The notes: generated by a model not told the origin, from the letters alone. Counted from the first letter of the stretch, positions 1 to 11,510 are shown. The stretch is 64,000 nucleotides of DNA from Maniola hyperantus (GCF_902806685.2 NC_048554.1:10974001-11038000); one strand, 5' to 3'. Made by a program: numbers and translations.

Positions 1-45
1 TTTTGTCACAATAAATGTTTTGCAATACTTATAATTTAGAGTTTT

Positions 46-895
46 AGAGTACCTACCTGATCACAACGAAAAGTTAGAGGTGCATGCGGGATCAAACTCC
101 TGACCTTCCGAATAGGCGACGGACGTTTTAACCACTAGGCCATCATGGAACTCTGGTCTTTGAGTTTGAATGCCTTAGAATAATTATTCTACAGAGAAGA
201 GCCGGCAAGAAACTCAGCAATTGCTCTTTTAAATCATATACCTAATCGTAAAGTCTCTACCCTATAGTTGTCCAAGTAAGCCGTGGCCAATTCCCCACCC
301 CAATATGTTTCTGTGGGATGAGATCCCGCAGTCCGGGGTCCGATTAGTCATGTATAGGTAGGTATTCGGCGCGCGCCACCGCGGCGTCACCGGGGCGCCA
401 TGCGGATTGCGGACGCCATTGACGCGCACTAAACAATCTTTATAATATGGAATTCTTGTTATATTAGTCTTCGTGATTAGAGTACCTGATCACAAAGATA
501 AGTTAGAGGTGCATGCGAGATCGAACTCCCGACCTACCGAAAAGGAGACGGACGTTTTAACACGTTTGGTCTCTGAATGCCTCAGAATAATTTTATTACT
601 AAGTATACAGAGTTGCCGGCAAGAACAGCAGTTGCCCTTTTATTAACCTTTTATATACCTAATCGTAAAGTCTCTACCCTAGAGTTGTCCAAGTTAACCA
701 ATTCCTCACCCCAATACGTTTCTGTGGGATGAAATCCCGCAGTCCGGGGTCCGATTAGTCATGTATAGGTGGGTAGGTATGCGGCTCGCGCCACCGCGGC
801 GTCACCGGGGCGCCATGCGGTCGCCATCGGCGAGCACTAAACATTAAACAATCTTTATATGGAATGCCTGTTATTATTCTTCGTTAATCGTGCAT
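46..895. repeat. Tandem duplication, two units of about 430 and 420 bp
   Basis: Unit 1 (46-475) and unit 2 (476-895) share the same order of parts. Each begins with a minus-strand SINE head remnant (the complement of a box B, near 85 and 515). A minus-strand LINE 3'-UTR remnant follows (GCCGGCAAGAA, near 200 and 613), similar to the plus-strand UTR at 57732. Each ends in a GC-rich block with CCGCGGCGTCACCGGGGCGCC (split here for reference, near 375 and 793). Small indels separate the units, so the duplication is not recent. No coding potential is seen. Confidence 0.85.
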
Positions 896-1629
896 TATAT
901 AAGGAAGCTACAATAATTAGGACAAATAATGCGACAATCGTTTTAACTTGAGGCCAAGATGAAGTAGGCAGGTAATTGATTAAAAGCAGAATTTAACTTA
1001 CAAACATTACCTACTTAAAAAACTTGAATCGAAAACAAACTGTAGAACGCGATATTTTTTAGATGCTTTTAAGAAAAGTTTAAATTTAAAGAAAGGTTGC
1101 CAACAGCTTAACACTAAGCTTTAAACTAGCCGGATACCCGGCTTGTGCTACAGGCTAAGCTACGTTAAAAAATGCATTGTTTTAGTGGACTAAATCATCT
1201 TCGTATTATTGCCTTTCTAATGAAACTGGTTTGGGGCAAATATCGGTTGGATGGTTTCATAGTCTATAACGGATAGTTATAACCATTTTTTTGTTTTATA
1301 TATTAGAAGGTTATACATAATTATTAATTATGTAGAGTTATGTAGTTTGTAAAACAGTAAAATTAAACGTAGATATTATCAATTTATCATTTAAGTACAG
1401 TTGTATAATTTGTATTTATATGATGTCAGCCAGGTGCGATCCAGAGACACAATTGTTGAGGCTACCATATTGGAACAATAGATATTTTGACTCCATTGCA
1501 GGTATTGTAAGTACTATAGACTCGTGTTGTATTAACATATAACAATTTATTTAGCCAGTCAATTCAAACCAGTTAGTTAAGGACCCCTTAAAATAATCCA
1601 TACTATAATATTTACTAATACTATAGGTA
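896..1629. other. AT-rich spacer, no gene recognised
   Basis: Only low-complexity AT-rich sequence is seen. There is no convincing reading frame and no clear match to the repeat families found elsewhere in the window. Confidence 0.6.
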
Positions 1630-1858
1630 TACTCAGGGAGAGGCTCGGAGGAGATCCGTAGGAGAACTAGAGTAACTGACATAGCTCAACGGGTTGCGAA
1701 GCTGAAGTGGCAATAAATAGGACACATAGTTCGGAAAACTGATAGACGCTTGGGGTCTCAAGGTGCTGGAATGGCGACCCCCTACTATGTGTATAGACGA
1801 CATCAGATGAGCATGAGTCGCAGGGAGTCTATCGGTTGATGATGATGACGATGATACA
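1630..1858 (+). mobile_element. RTE-type LINE, 3' end fragment
   Basis: The translation contains the C-terminal signature of lepidopteran RTE reverse transcriptases (EEIRRRTRVTDIAQRVAKLK). A stop follows where the family normally has GHIVRKTD. The fragment ends with the family's CTATCGGTTGATGATGATG tail, which is the (GAT)n 3' terminus. It is 5'-truncated and carries stops and frameshifts. Four related copies lie at 10165, 17858, 24770 and 38966. Confidence 0.8.
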
Positions 1859-2045
1859 ATATTATCAAAGTGTGTGTCTGTCTGTCTGCTAGCTTTTCAG
1901 GGCCCGTCTGATTGACGATTCTTACTAAAAAAATCGGCGGATATTAGACTATTCAGTGCCCAAACACCTTAAAATAAAGATTTTGTTATAGTAGAAGAAC
2001 TATTTAAAAAAAGTGTTTGAAGCACCTTATCTTTTTTAGCAAGTA

Positions 2046-2195
2046 ATAAAACCGAGTTAAGTGCGAGTGGATTCGCACACGACGGGTTCCACACCATCAT
2101 ACAAGAAATTTCAAATCAGTAGGTAGGTTATGATTGCGCCATCTAGATCCTATAAGGGTTCCTTTATTCCTTTTGAGGTAGGTACGGCTAAAAAC
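2046..2195 (+). mobile_element. Degenerate copy of the CCGGCCAAGTGCGAGTC repeat family
   Basis: The left end (AAGTGCGAGT..TTCGCACACGACGGGTTCC) and right end (TCCTATAAGGGTTCC..TTTTGAGGT) of the common element are joined with most of the body deleted. The encoded protein is unknown; the family appears non-coding. Confidence 0.6.
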
Positions 2196-2785
2196 TGCAA
2201 AAATGAAAACACCATCCTAGCAGCAAGAACTGTTTGTTGCCTTTTGCTCCCAATAATAAAGAATTATAAAAGAAAAAGGGAACCAAATCCGCCAATAGTA
2301 AGTTTTAACGCTCATATCGAATACGATGTATAATGGATAAAACCACCTGGTTGAACAAGAAATATTGCATCTCTGTGACACTTTGGCAGCATCATTTGTT
2401 AGTGTCCCCATTTAAATAAAACCTAGGACTTCTAGCATAGATTTTTGTAGACACATTAGAATATTATGCTTATCTATGGTCGATACGGTGAAATCTGACG
2501 TAAAAAATCGTAAAAAATGTTAAAAAAACCTTCTGATTTTGTGGATTTTCCACTAGCACAGCTGCACACATTTGATTTTGCCGTTTGATTGACAGTTATT
2601 AGGATACGAGGAGCCGAACATACATACCTTTTTATGCAACTGGGGGCAAACGTATGGTGATTTTTGTTTCTTAAATAAAACACATTAATTTAATAGTTGT
2701 TTTGTCTCGTGACAGCCTATGTTAAACTTTTGTTTAATGCATTTCTGTTTCAAGATATTTTATGAATTTAATTATGTGAACTAAG
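2196..2785. other. Spacer, no gene recognised
   Basis: Only short frames are present and none resembles a known family. I see no repeat signature here. Confidence 0.5.
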
Positions 2786-2950
2786 TAGGTATAGTCCGTA
2801 CAAAATGACTCCTCACGCGCCATTTTAACTCTATGTGTCACCTGTCATGTCAAAAATACGGTTCACCTTTAAAATAAGGACGTACTTTTGACATGAAATT
2901 TGACACATAAAGTTAAAATGGCGGGTGATAAGTAATTTTTTACACATTTT
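2786..2950. mobile_element. Foldback MITE, TIR containing GCGCCATTTTAACT
   Basis: Inverted arms face each other. The left arm reads CGCGCCATTTTAACTCTATGTGTCA and the right arm reads TGACACATAAAGTTAAAATGGCGGG when its complement is compared (about 25 bp, few mismatches). A TGACATG pair lies further in. A truncated relative lies at 7688-7765 with the same lead-in, AAGTAGGTATAGTCCGTA. Confidence 0.65.
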
Positions 2951-3328
2951 AGCAAAAGTTTCACACATAATTTTTTGCAATGTTCCAAGTAAGTAATGCA
3001 GTTTTTATTTTTTGTTTTTTTTTTATTACCAAAAAATTATTACCAAAAAAAATATTACTTTTACTAAGTTATATATTACTAAACAATTAGCTGCGTTCCT
3101 AACTATCCTATCTATCGACTTTTATAGGTACATATTATACCTTGGCAGATCCAAATCCAGATTAAATAAAATATACTTACCCCATATGGATACCCCCGAT
3201 TGAAATGTCAATTAATGATATGTAGATATATAGATATTATAAATTATCGTCAATTGACCGACGTACGGCATGACCTTGTACTGTCGTCCTGGCGTTGAGC
3301 AAATAAATCACGTAAATAATAAAAAAAA

Positions 3329-4016
3329 ATTACAAAAAAAATAAAAACCGACTTCGTTACATAAACACTAAAAATTGAAAAATAATTTAATTTATTACCG
3401 AATATATTATGTATACAAGAGTTATTATAGTTCCATAATAATACTTTTTGGTGCCGGTGCCAATTAGCTTTAGCTGCGCGAATCGTCTAGACTTCATATT
3501 TTATGGGACTCCACAATGGCACCTCATTGGCACCGACCCCAAAAAATATTATTATGGAACTATATTAACTCTTGTATACATAATATATTCGGTAATAAAT
3601 TAAATTATTTTTCAATTTTTAGTGTTTATGTAACGAAGTCGGTTTTTATTTTTTTTGTAAAAAATTTTTATTTCACAATTTTTAGTGGCCCCATGGAATT
3701 ATGCTATGACTGGTTAAAAATCTACTGTTTACTAAGCTATTACACTGATCGCGAGCAATTTACTCTTATCCGTTGAGGAGTTCCAGTATCTATCTTCGAA
3801 GATGTTCATCAGATCTTCACCAAATTGAAATGGGACCAACTTTGAAGTATACCCTTTCAAACAAAAAAAGAATTTTCAAAATCGGTCCAGGCGTTTTTGA
3901 GTAATCGGGGAACATACATAAAAAAAAAAAAAAAAAAAAAAAAATAAAAAAAAAAAAAAAAAAGATTCCGACGAATTGAGAACCTCCTCCTTTTTTTGAA
4001 ATCGGTTAAAAAGTTA
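3329..4016 (+). mobile_element. Lepidopteran repeat with long internal foldback and poly-A segment
   Basis: 3336-3456 and 3537-3655 are near-perfect inverted copies, about 120 bp each. They start at AAAACCGACTTCGTTAC and surround a short centre near GGTGCCGGTGCC. Downstream lies a second module (TCAAAATCGGTCCAGGCGTT, then a broken A-run at 3920-3963, then CGACGAATTGAGAACCTCC) ending at GAAATCGGTTAAAA. The element has no coding capacity. Two frames of 86 and 73 codons in it are by-products of the palindrome and the A-run. Confidence 0.75.
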
Positions 4017-4251
4017 ATTTCGCATGCCGCTAAGTTCCAAGTCGAGCCAGATGGCCGATCCCAGTGTTTTACCACCATCTGGCGCGGAAAAATGTAATTG
4101 TAACTTTGATCATTGCGATTTTTTTCATCCGGTGACTGCGAACGATACCTACTCGTTTAAAAATATTTTATCTTGATCACTCAAAAGTTATTATTATCGC
4201 TTTATGTTTATGTATATCAGACTTGTATAATATCTAATGTACAGTTACCTA

Positions 4252-4366
4252 TATCATCATCATCATCATGATCAACCCATCGCCGACTCACTACAGAGCA
4301 TGGGTCTCCTCTCAGAGTGAGAAGGGTTTTGGCCATAGTCTACCACGCTGGCCATGTGCGGATTAG
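4252..4366 (-). mobile_element. tRNA-derived SINE, 3' part
   Basis: On the minus strand this is the 3' body of the SINE that is complete at 27360. It begins at the (ATC)n tail on the plus strand, then GATCAACCCATCGCC, then GTCTACCACGCTGGCC. The tRNA head is missing. Confidence 0.8.
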
Positions 4367-4890
4367 GTATCTTTAGTATATTACACGTAAAATCTAAGAA
4401 AGGACTCGCAATATTATTTAGGTACTCTATTGTGTCAACCATTGATGTTGGAATCCCCCTAGGGTGTCAACTATCTTTTGTGGACACATAGAGCAAATAT
4501 GGCAAGTACTTTCTCAGATTGTAAGCGTGATACTCGTGTATCGTCCATATATTTTTATTGAGAATTCATTCACAAACATTTAACAAATAAGAGGTCATAA
4601 ACATCTTTTTTGTGCTAAAATTTAAATAAAGCATCTAAGCAAATACGTTATATTTCTTACAGTTATTTAATCTAAGCAACAAACAGATGCAAAAAATCTT
4701 ATTACCTATACTAAATTTTTTCCCGGATGTTATTCCAAACGTGAACTAGTTAGCGCCAGCGCCATTTAAATTAGGCGGCATTATAATATTATCTTTGGAG
4801 GATATTTTATAAGAGCTCTACACATGTCCCGACTTTCAACTCCAACTATGTTACAACCGAGTAAGTAATTACAAGTCTGAGACTAAGGCT
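4367..4890. other. Spacer, no gene recognised
   Basis: AT-rich sequence without a convincing frame or repeat signature. Confidence 0.5.
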
Positions 4891-5024
4891 GATCTATAGA
4901 GCGCACTTTGACTTTACTCAGACAAGATTGAGTTAAAACGAAACAGATTTATGTGAGAGATATACATCTGTCTCGTTTTAACTCTGTCTAAGTCTAAGCA
5001 AAGTCAGAGTGCGCTCTATAGATC
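4891..5024. mobile_element. Foldback MITE, TIR GATCTATAGAGCGCACT
   Basis: The 134-bp element is almost one continuous palindrome, from GATCTATAGAGCGCACTTTG to its complement ending at 5024. The arms contain TGAGTTAAAACGAAACAG and CTGTCTCGTTTTAACTC. Relatives lie at 39566-39664 and 41066-41201. It is non-autonomous and its transposase source is unknown. Confidence 0.8.
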
Positions 5025-5612
5025 TCAGATCCTAGCCGAGGCTACAGCTGATTAATTGTTTCTAATATCTGTAGTTTGAGACGGCCCAACTTAACCACCA
5101 ACTCGGTGGTCACTATTTATAGCCTCAACCACAGTTTAACGAAATACGATACGGAAGTCCGGTGCTGATTTGGGATTTAATTTACACAAGGTTCTGATAT
5201 CACAACCAACTTTATGGCCACATCTGGAAAGTGTTTAGCAAGTTGGACCCGACGCTCTAAACAACGAAACAATACTAGGACGCGTAGATTGTAGTTGGAA
5301 GTTGGTATATTTGTAGATGCTGTTTAGAATTCTTTCGGTACCAGTTGGCAAATTAATGCAAATGGCTACATCGGCGCGCATGGAATTTTATTACGTGACC
5401 ATCTTGTCAATATTATAAGTAAACAAAACGTTATTGTTGCTTTCTAAAGCAATCTGTATGCAACTTAAAATAGATTTCTAGATGTGCAATTAGCAATAGT
5501 ACTTATAGCTTGACTTTAAATTCAGTTGCTTTTTATACAAAATTGTCTTATTATCTCGAGCCTATTTTGATTCATTGTAGATTTTAAGTTACTAAAACAT
5601 AGCTCATATTAT
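5025..5612. other. Spacer, no gene recognised
   Basis: No convincing frame or recognised repeat. Confidence 0.5.
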
Positions 5613-6060
5613 AAAAAACCGGCCAAGTGCGAGTCAGGCTCGCGCAATGAGGGTTCCGTACTACAGTCGTATTTTTCGACATTTTGCACGATAATGCAAA
5701 AACTATGATGCATAAAAATAAATAAAAATCTGTTTTAGAATGTACAGGTGAAGACCTTTCATATGATACCCCACTTGATATAGTCACTCACTTCGAAAGT
5801 TGAAAATACTATTTATTAGTTCATGACCACAATTTAATTTTTTTTGTGTGATCTAACCCTAAATTCGCGGTTTTCAGATTTTTCGCCAAATGTCAGCTAT
5901 AAGATCTACCTACCTGCCAAATTTCATGATTCTAGGTCAACGGGAAGTACCCTGTAGGTTTCTTGACAGACAGACGGATAGACAGACAGACAGACAGACA
6001 GACAACAAAGTGATCCTATAAGGGTTCCGTTTTTCCTTTTCAGGTACGGAACCCTAAAAA
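5613..6060 (+). mobile_element. CCGGCCAAGTGCGAGTC repeat, full-length copy
   Basis: This copy runs from AAAAAACCGGCCAAGTGCGA to GGTACGGAACCCTAAAAA. Internal landmarks are TACCCCACTTGATA, TTTCATGATTCTAGGTCAAC, a (GACA)n run near 5970 and CCTATAAGGGTTCCG. Similar copies start at 10321, 10883 and 15664. The family is very common in Lepidoptera. Its class is unclear to me; it has no coding capacity here. Confidence 0.8.
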
Positions 6061-6069
6061 CTCATAAAG

Positions 6070-6288
6070 TCACTACCCTTATATAAATGCGAAAGTTTGT
6101 TTGTTGGTTTATTGGTTTGTCCTTCAATCACGTCGCAACGGAACAACGGATTGACGTGATTTTTTGCATGGGTATAGTTAAAGACCTGGAGAGTGACATA
6201 GGCTGCTTTTTAAACTTAAAATTAAACAGTTCTTACCGAATTTTAAAAAACCTAAATCCACGCGGACGTAGTCGCGGGCATCAGCTAG
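6070..6288 (+). mobile_element. Non-autonomous Helitron (TATAAATGCGAAAG family)
   Basis: It starts TCACTACCCTTATATAAATG and ends GCGGGCATCAGCTAG followed by T. A hairpin (GCGGAC/GTCGC) precedes CTAG, as expected for a Helitron 3' terminus. Internal landmarks are GACCTGGAGAGTGACATAGG and ACGCGGACGTAGTCGC. No Rep/helicase is encoded. A 111-codon frame crossing its right border is not a gene. Confidence 0.8.
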
Positions 6289-6602
6289 TAAGATATAAAA
6301 ATAAATTTCTGATACGGAAAGGATACATTCTCTCGGTTGGCTTCAAGAAATGCGGATGCAGTGTTGTTATCTTTAGTAGGAAACAAGTTACTGTTAAATT
6401 TACGCAAATTATACGCAATTAATCAAAAACATAAAGTTCAGGAATTGAATAACTTATGAATACAATAAAATGTGTTAATTCACTTAATTTAAATTAATTT
6501 GTTTGAAGACCCGGAACTAAACATTCATTTTTACCTCTTTTTTTGATCAAATTTTTTTGTGACTGAATCTGATTCTGTATATTGTGACATATTGAGGTGT
6601 TG
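6289..6602. other. Spacer, no gene recognised
   Basis: AT-rich, no supported feature. Confidence 0.5.
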
Positions 6603-7113
6603 GCAAAACCAAAGATAATATATTAAACAAGTACAGATCGCTCACTCTCTATTTGAAATTGTAACTAGTTCAAGACTATTACTAGATGGCGTCACTTGGT
6701 TCGTATGAAATATATTTTTTTTATGGATTTGACGAAATATCATATTTTACTTGTCTGGTTCATCAAATTTATTTATATTTAGTAACAAAATACAAAATTT
6801 TCACAACATCACCACCGGAAAAAGCTAATTCTTAATTTTAATTATTGACTCATTGAACTTTACGATATCCATAGCATTTTGCTTTGGATAGCTGAAGTAG
6901 TATTACAAAATTCCAGTAGATGGCGTAACAAAATGACTTGTTACTTGAAAATAAATAAATTCGATAACTCACATTTTAGCTTGCACAATAATGCCATCAC
7001 ACTATAAGGAGTTGACCTACAAGGTACCGGCGACTTAAAGGAGTTTTACGCAAGCTTTAAATGAATGTATGACGTTAGCGATCTTACTTGTATATATTAT
7101 CTTTGGCAAAACT
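6603..7113. mobile_element. TIR element, about 510 bp, subterminal AAAGATAATATAT
   Basis: The left end has CAAAGATAATATAT..ACAAGT..GATCGCT. The right end has AGCGATCTTACTTGTATATATTATCTTTG, which is its complement with small differences. The interior is AT-rich and non-coding and contains the repeated word AGATGGCGT. It is probably a non-autonomous DNA transposon; the superfamily is undetermined. Confidence 0.6.
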
Positions 7114-8368
7114 AAACGAAAATTTTTGAAGATTTACTGTAATTTTAGCTTTAGTTTTAGTTCTAAGTAGGCCTTTTTCTTAAATAAGTTTGTATTAAGA
7201 TTTAAATCATGTAGGTACATCGGACTCAATTTTAGTACAGTTTATATCCGTTTTGCTTCAAATGAGTTCAGATTTGTATTCAGTGGGTCAAATAGGTAGG
7301 TACGTCCGGATTAAAGAAAAAAAGTATTTTGATCAGAGGTCAAATTTTACTGTTTTATCTTTAATCGCCAGCTCCTTAATATAAGTTTGCGGGATAACTT
7401 TATAAAAGCTGATTTACTTAACGAATGTACACCTAATGGCAGCGCCAGCGGTTGAGCATTAAAAAGAGTATGGAGATTTTTAAAAAAAAAAAGGTAAAAA
7501 AAGCAAACCGGACGACCTAACAAGGCCACACAGTGTCATTCCCCGGGCAACGTGATGCGTGTGATACGATCACCCACTGCAATCAACGGTGCAACAATGT
7601 TTATATTAGACTATTTTTAACCGCCTTTTAAATGAAGCGCAGTATTTTAATGGGCATTCTTTTATTTGGATGGTTTTATTTAGTACATGAAACTAAGTAG
7701 GTATAGTCCGTAAAAAAGGACTCGTCACGCGCCATTTCAACTTTTTGTGTAAAAGTTTATGTCACAAGTACCTACGTCGTAATTGAATGTCCTTTTACGC
7801 ATGGAAGTTGAATTCTTAGGTCTTCCACTATTTCTATATCCGCGTGAGGTTTTTACACTAAGCGACAAAGCATAACGACAAAAAGTGGGTACCTACGGTT
7901 TATTATGGTGTATCTAATCATAAAAAGAAAAAAGTTTTTTGTGAAATCAGAGTTTTTTTACAATATTTATAAAAGGTATGGCCAAAGTCTAAAAGAACAC
8001 AACAAAAAACATAATATATAAGTACATTCAGTGTATTTAAAATTTTGTACTGGATTGATATTCTGTGATACCGATAACCGTTTAGTGTTTGTTCAAAATA
8101 TGCCATAATTCTTCCGAAGCTGTTGCTTTTTATTCAAACCCTAAAGAAAATTGAGTAATAAGTATAAGTCTGCCCTTAGTAGGTACTAATAATTGTTTTT
8201 GCAATGCAATAAAAATGATACATAATATAATTAATCTAAGAATGATACATAAAAGTTAATAAGACTTTTTTTAATTCATTATAGGCACACGCTTGACCAC
8301 AATCACGCCTCATTACTATATAATGTACATTACATACTAATTAATATGTATTGTATAATATACCTACA
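7114..8368. other. Spacer with a small MITE fragment
   Basis: No gene recognised. 7688-7765 matches the left half of the foldback MITE at 2786 (AAGTAGGTATAGTCCGTA, then CACGCGCCATTT). The rest is AT-rich, with short frames only. Confidence 0.5.
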
Positions 8369-8625
8369 CTAGCTTATGCTCGCGACTTCGTCCGCGTGGA
8401 CTACAAAATTTCAAAACCCTATTTCATCCCCTTAGGAGTTGAATTTTCAAAAATCCTTTCTTAGCGGATGCCTACGTCATAATAGCTATCTGCATGCCAA
8501 ATTTCAGCCCGATCCGTCCAGTAGTTTGAGCTGTGCGTTGATAGATCAGTCAGTCAGTCAGTCAGTCATTCAGTCAGTCAGTCAGTCAGTCAGACAGTCA
8601 CCTTTTCCTTTTATATATATATAGA
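8369..8625 (-). mobile_element. Lep1-type Helitron, full length
   Basis: On the minus strand it starts TCTATATATATA, passes a (GACT)n tract and CAACGCACAGCTCAAACTA, and ends GCGAGCATAAGCTAG. The flanking bases are A before TC and T after CTAG, the expected Helitron insertion site. It is non-coding. A frame rich in SQSV is only the GACT tract translated. Confidence 0.9.
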
Positions 8626-9028
8626 TTACATACATTACGACTTATCGCATCGGAGCTATGTCGTAGCCAAATATTCTATCCATTAGTACCAAGGGAAGTA
8701 TGGGCCCATCCTTTGTTTTTGTGCGACCACCCGCCTTGCTTCCTTTCTTTGTTGTCCTTTCCGATGAATTTCGGCCTTCCCGTCATTCACCCCTTCGATA
8801 TTGCGTATGCATGCAGATTTTATAATTTGATTTCCACCCTAACTTCTTTGCAATGGGAAAAAATAATGTAGTAAATGCGATTTCATTAATAAAGATTAAT
8901 AGGACCTGAATAGACTCAGGATTGTACTTTAGTTTCTGTGGGATACATTAATCGCATTTATGTTTACGAGTCGGAGATGCCATACCATGTAAGGCTCAGC
9001 ATTACCGTGGCTCAAGCTAATCGTTGGC
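8626..9028. other. Spacer, no gene recognised
   Basis: No supported feature. Confidence 0.5.
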
Positions 9029-9350
9029 CCCAACACTGTTCGCCCAACGTGTGGATCGAGAAATTATAGCATTGGCCCCAACGTTAACAAAGCTCGAGCC
9101 TCAATAGCTCAACCAGGTAAAGGAGTGGACTGAACACCGAAAGGTTGACGGTTCAAACCCCGCCCGTTGCACTATTGTCGTACCTACTCCTAGCACAAGC
9201 TTGATGCTTAGTTGGAGAGGAAAGGGGAATATTAGTCATTTAACATGGCTAACATTCTTTTTTTTAAAAAAAAAGCTAATTTCCCGATCCACACGTTGGG
9301 CCAATAGTATGGGGGCCAGCGTTGGTGCCACGTGTGGAGCCGGCGTTAGG
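9029..9350. mobile_element. Palindromic MITE split by a SINE
   Basis: The arms are GCCCAACGTGTGGATCGAGA on the left (near 9041) and TCCCGATCCACACGTTGGGC on the right (near 9282). GGCCCCAAC repeats lie further out. Without the SINE (9078-9270) the element would be a compact foldback of about 130 bp. Confidence 0.7.
9078..9270 (+). mobile_element. tRNA-derived SINE (Phe-like head) with A-rich tail
   Basis: Box A-like TAGCTCAACC and box B-like GGTTCAAACCC lie about 45 bp apart around an ACTGAACACC anticodon-loop region. The body carries CTATTGTCGTACCTACTCCT and TTGGAGAGGAAAGGGGAATA. It ends in an A-run. AAAGCT is present on both sides, a possible short target duplication. A longer relative lies at 54641. 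It is not a working tRNA gene because the acceptor stem does not pair. Confidence 0.75.
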
Positions 9351-10164
9351 GAACTTCTAACAAAACGTCGAGGCTTCAACGTAACTGGCAGACGTCAAAT
9401 GTTAGTACATAACGCTAGGTAGCCCTATTTTTCTTTGATTTCACGTCAGCATAGCCTAATATTTGACATATCGTCGATTCAGGATCGAACCGAGAGTTCC
9501 CTGACTCTAGTTTATTCTGGTAGGTACATACAACCGGTAGGTACAGAAATGCTAACAAACACATCCTCCCAGCAGATGTCAAGCATCATTACATGCAGCG
9601 CATAAAACAATGTTAGTGTCATAAGGCGGACAGATGGACGAACAATCGACAATATGCAGTTGCTACTAAACAGATGTGGATCACTGGGAAGTGGGAACGT
9701 TTCGTAATCTTGTCTTTGTTGGGAGGAAACAAGAGTTTATTTTAAAATGGACCTGAACTGATTCCTGCGGTGTCGCCATATTTTATAAGTAGGTTTCGAG
9801 TTTCGACCATGTACCATATTTTTCAAAACATATTCTTTCTTCTCTATAGGCGGGACATCCCTTCCAAAATAAATGTTTCCTTCCAATAAATTGACCGTGA
9901 TCTCACCCTAGACGAAACTATAAAAGGGTGCTTTTCTTTTATTACGGAATCCTAAAAATATTCCTAAGTATTTTAAAATGGGAAATTTCAGCTGGCATTT
10001 CCACTGATATCCGTTTATTGTGCGTTTTTACGGGCGTTATTTTGAAACAGTAGCTACTACATAGCACGTGAACGCTTGCACGTGCTTGATACGCAATAGC
10101 TTGTTTTCCAAGTAACCATACACGTTTCTTAGGTAAAGAGGCTTATTACATTTTGAACGATTCG
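9351..10164. other. Spacer, no gene recognised
   Basis: No supported feature; short frames only. Confidence 0.5.
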
Positions 10165-10320
10165 CGATTGCGTCTCATAAGAAAGCTCAGAGTCACTCAG
10201 CGAACGATGGAGAGAGCTACTCTTGGAGTTTCTCTACGTGATCAAATCAGAAATGAGGAGATCCGTAGGAGAACCAGAGAGGTTGCGAAGCTAAAGTGGC
10301 AATGAGCAGAGCACATAGTT
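10165..10320 (+). mobile_element. RTE-type LINE, C-terminal fragment
   Basis: The translation shows KAQSHSANDGESYSWSFST-like remnants followed by NEEIRRRTREVAKLKWQ, the RTE C-terminal consensus. It is truncated at both ends. The next repeat abuts it directly at 10321. Confidence 0.75.
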
Positions 10321-10652
10321 AAAAAAACCGGCCAAGTGCGAGTCAAACCCGCGCACTGAGGGTTCCGTACTACAATCGTATTTTATCGACATTTTGCACG
10401 ATACATCAAAAACTATTAGGCCTGTCTAAAATCTGTTTTAGAATGTATACAATATACAAGTAAATCCCTTTTATATTATATCCCACTTGGTACTGTATTT
10501 TACGGTATTTTCCCCTTACGTGTGCCGTAAGACCTACCTACAGGTTACGTACCCTATAGGTTTCTTTACAGACAGACATACAGACAGACAACGAAGTGAT
10601 CCTATAAGGGTTCCTTTTTCCTTTTGAGGTACGGACTACGGAACCCTAAAAA
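10321..10652 (+). mobile_element. CCGGCCAAGTGCGAGTC repeat, internally deleted copy
   Basis: Both termini are present. About 100 bp of the body is missing relative to the 5613 copy. The insertion lies at the edge of an RTE fragment. Confidence 0.75.
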
Positions 10653-10882
10653 TAGAATAGCACTAACCTACGTGCAAAGACATTCGGCATTCTGTCTCGC
10701 ATAGCTGATGTTATCATTAAGTAAATATATAAAAAAAACTGCTAAAACATAGCTTTTTTGTCGCCATGCCTGACGCATTACGCAACTGGGAAATCCCACA
10801 GTCGCCATCAACAAGATCCTGAATGCCTTCGTATCCTTCTCAAACAAATAACCTAAACTATTAATAATATTGGCATATTTTA

Positions 10883-11305
10883 TAAAAACCGGCCAAGTGC
10901 GAGTCAGGCTCGCGCAATGAGGTTTCCGTACTACAGTCGTATTTTTTCGAAATTTTGCACGTTAATTCAAAAACTATGATACATAAAAATAAAAATAAAT
11001 CTGTTTTATAATGCACAGATGAAGACCTTTTATATGATACCCCACTTGATACTTACTTAGAAAATAAAAATTGATACTAATTATTAGTTCATGAACACAA
11101 TCTAATTTTTTTTTATGTAACCATAAATTCACGGTTTTCACTTTTTTCCTCTGTCAGCTATAAGATCTACCTACCTGCTAAATTTCATGATTCTAGGTCA
11201 ACGGGAAGTACCCTGTAGGTTTCTTGACAGACCGACAGACAGACAGACAACAAGGTGATCCTATAAGGGTTCCGTTTTTCCTTTTGAGGTACGGAACCCT
11301 AAAAA
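10883..11305 (+). mobile_element. CCGGCCAAGTGCGAGTC repeat, near full length
   Basis: Same landmarks and order as the copy at 5613, with (GACA)n near 11230. It lies 15 bp upstream of an oppositely oriented member of the related CCAGTCAAGTGCGAGTC family. Confidence 0.8.
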
Positions 11306-11510
11306 TGCAAACAATTTCATTTTTAGGGTTCCGTACCTACCCGACGCGCGACGGGTGGCAACGGGATCTTATTAATAAACCGCCGATGTACGTCCGTCTG
11401 TCTATTAGACGGCTGTATCTAATGAACCGTAATAAGTAGAGAGTTGACATTTTCACAGAGAGTGTATTTTTTTCTATTGCCGCTATAACAACAAATAATA
11501 AAAAACCTAA

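Noticed and set aside
3857..4078. Frame with a long phenylalanine run
   Set aside because: Produced by the A-run at 3920-3963 read on the minus strand within a non-coding repeat.
8439..8624. Reading frames rich in SQSVSQSV (also at 14299, 25501 and 33603)
   Set aside because: They are translations of the (GACT)n or (CAGT)n tract of Lep1 Helitrons, repeated in every copy.
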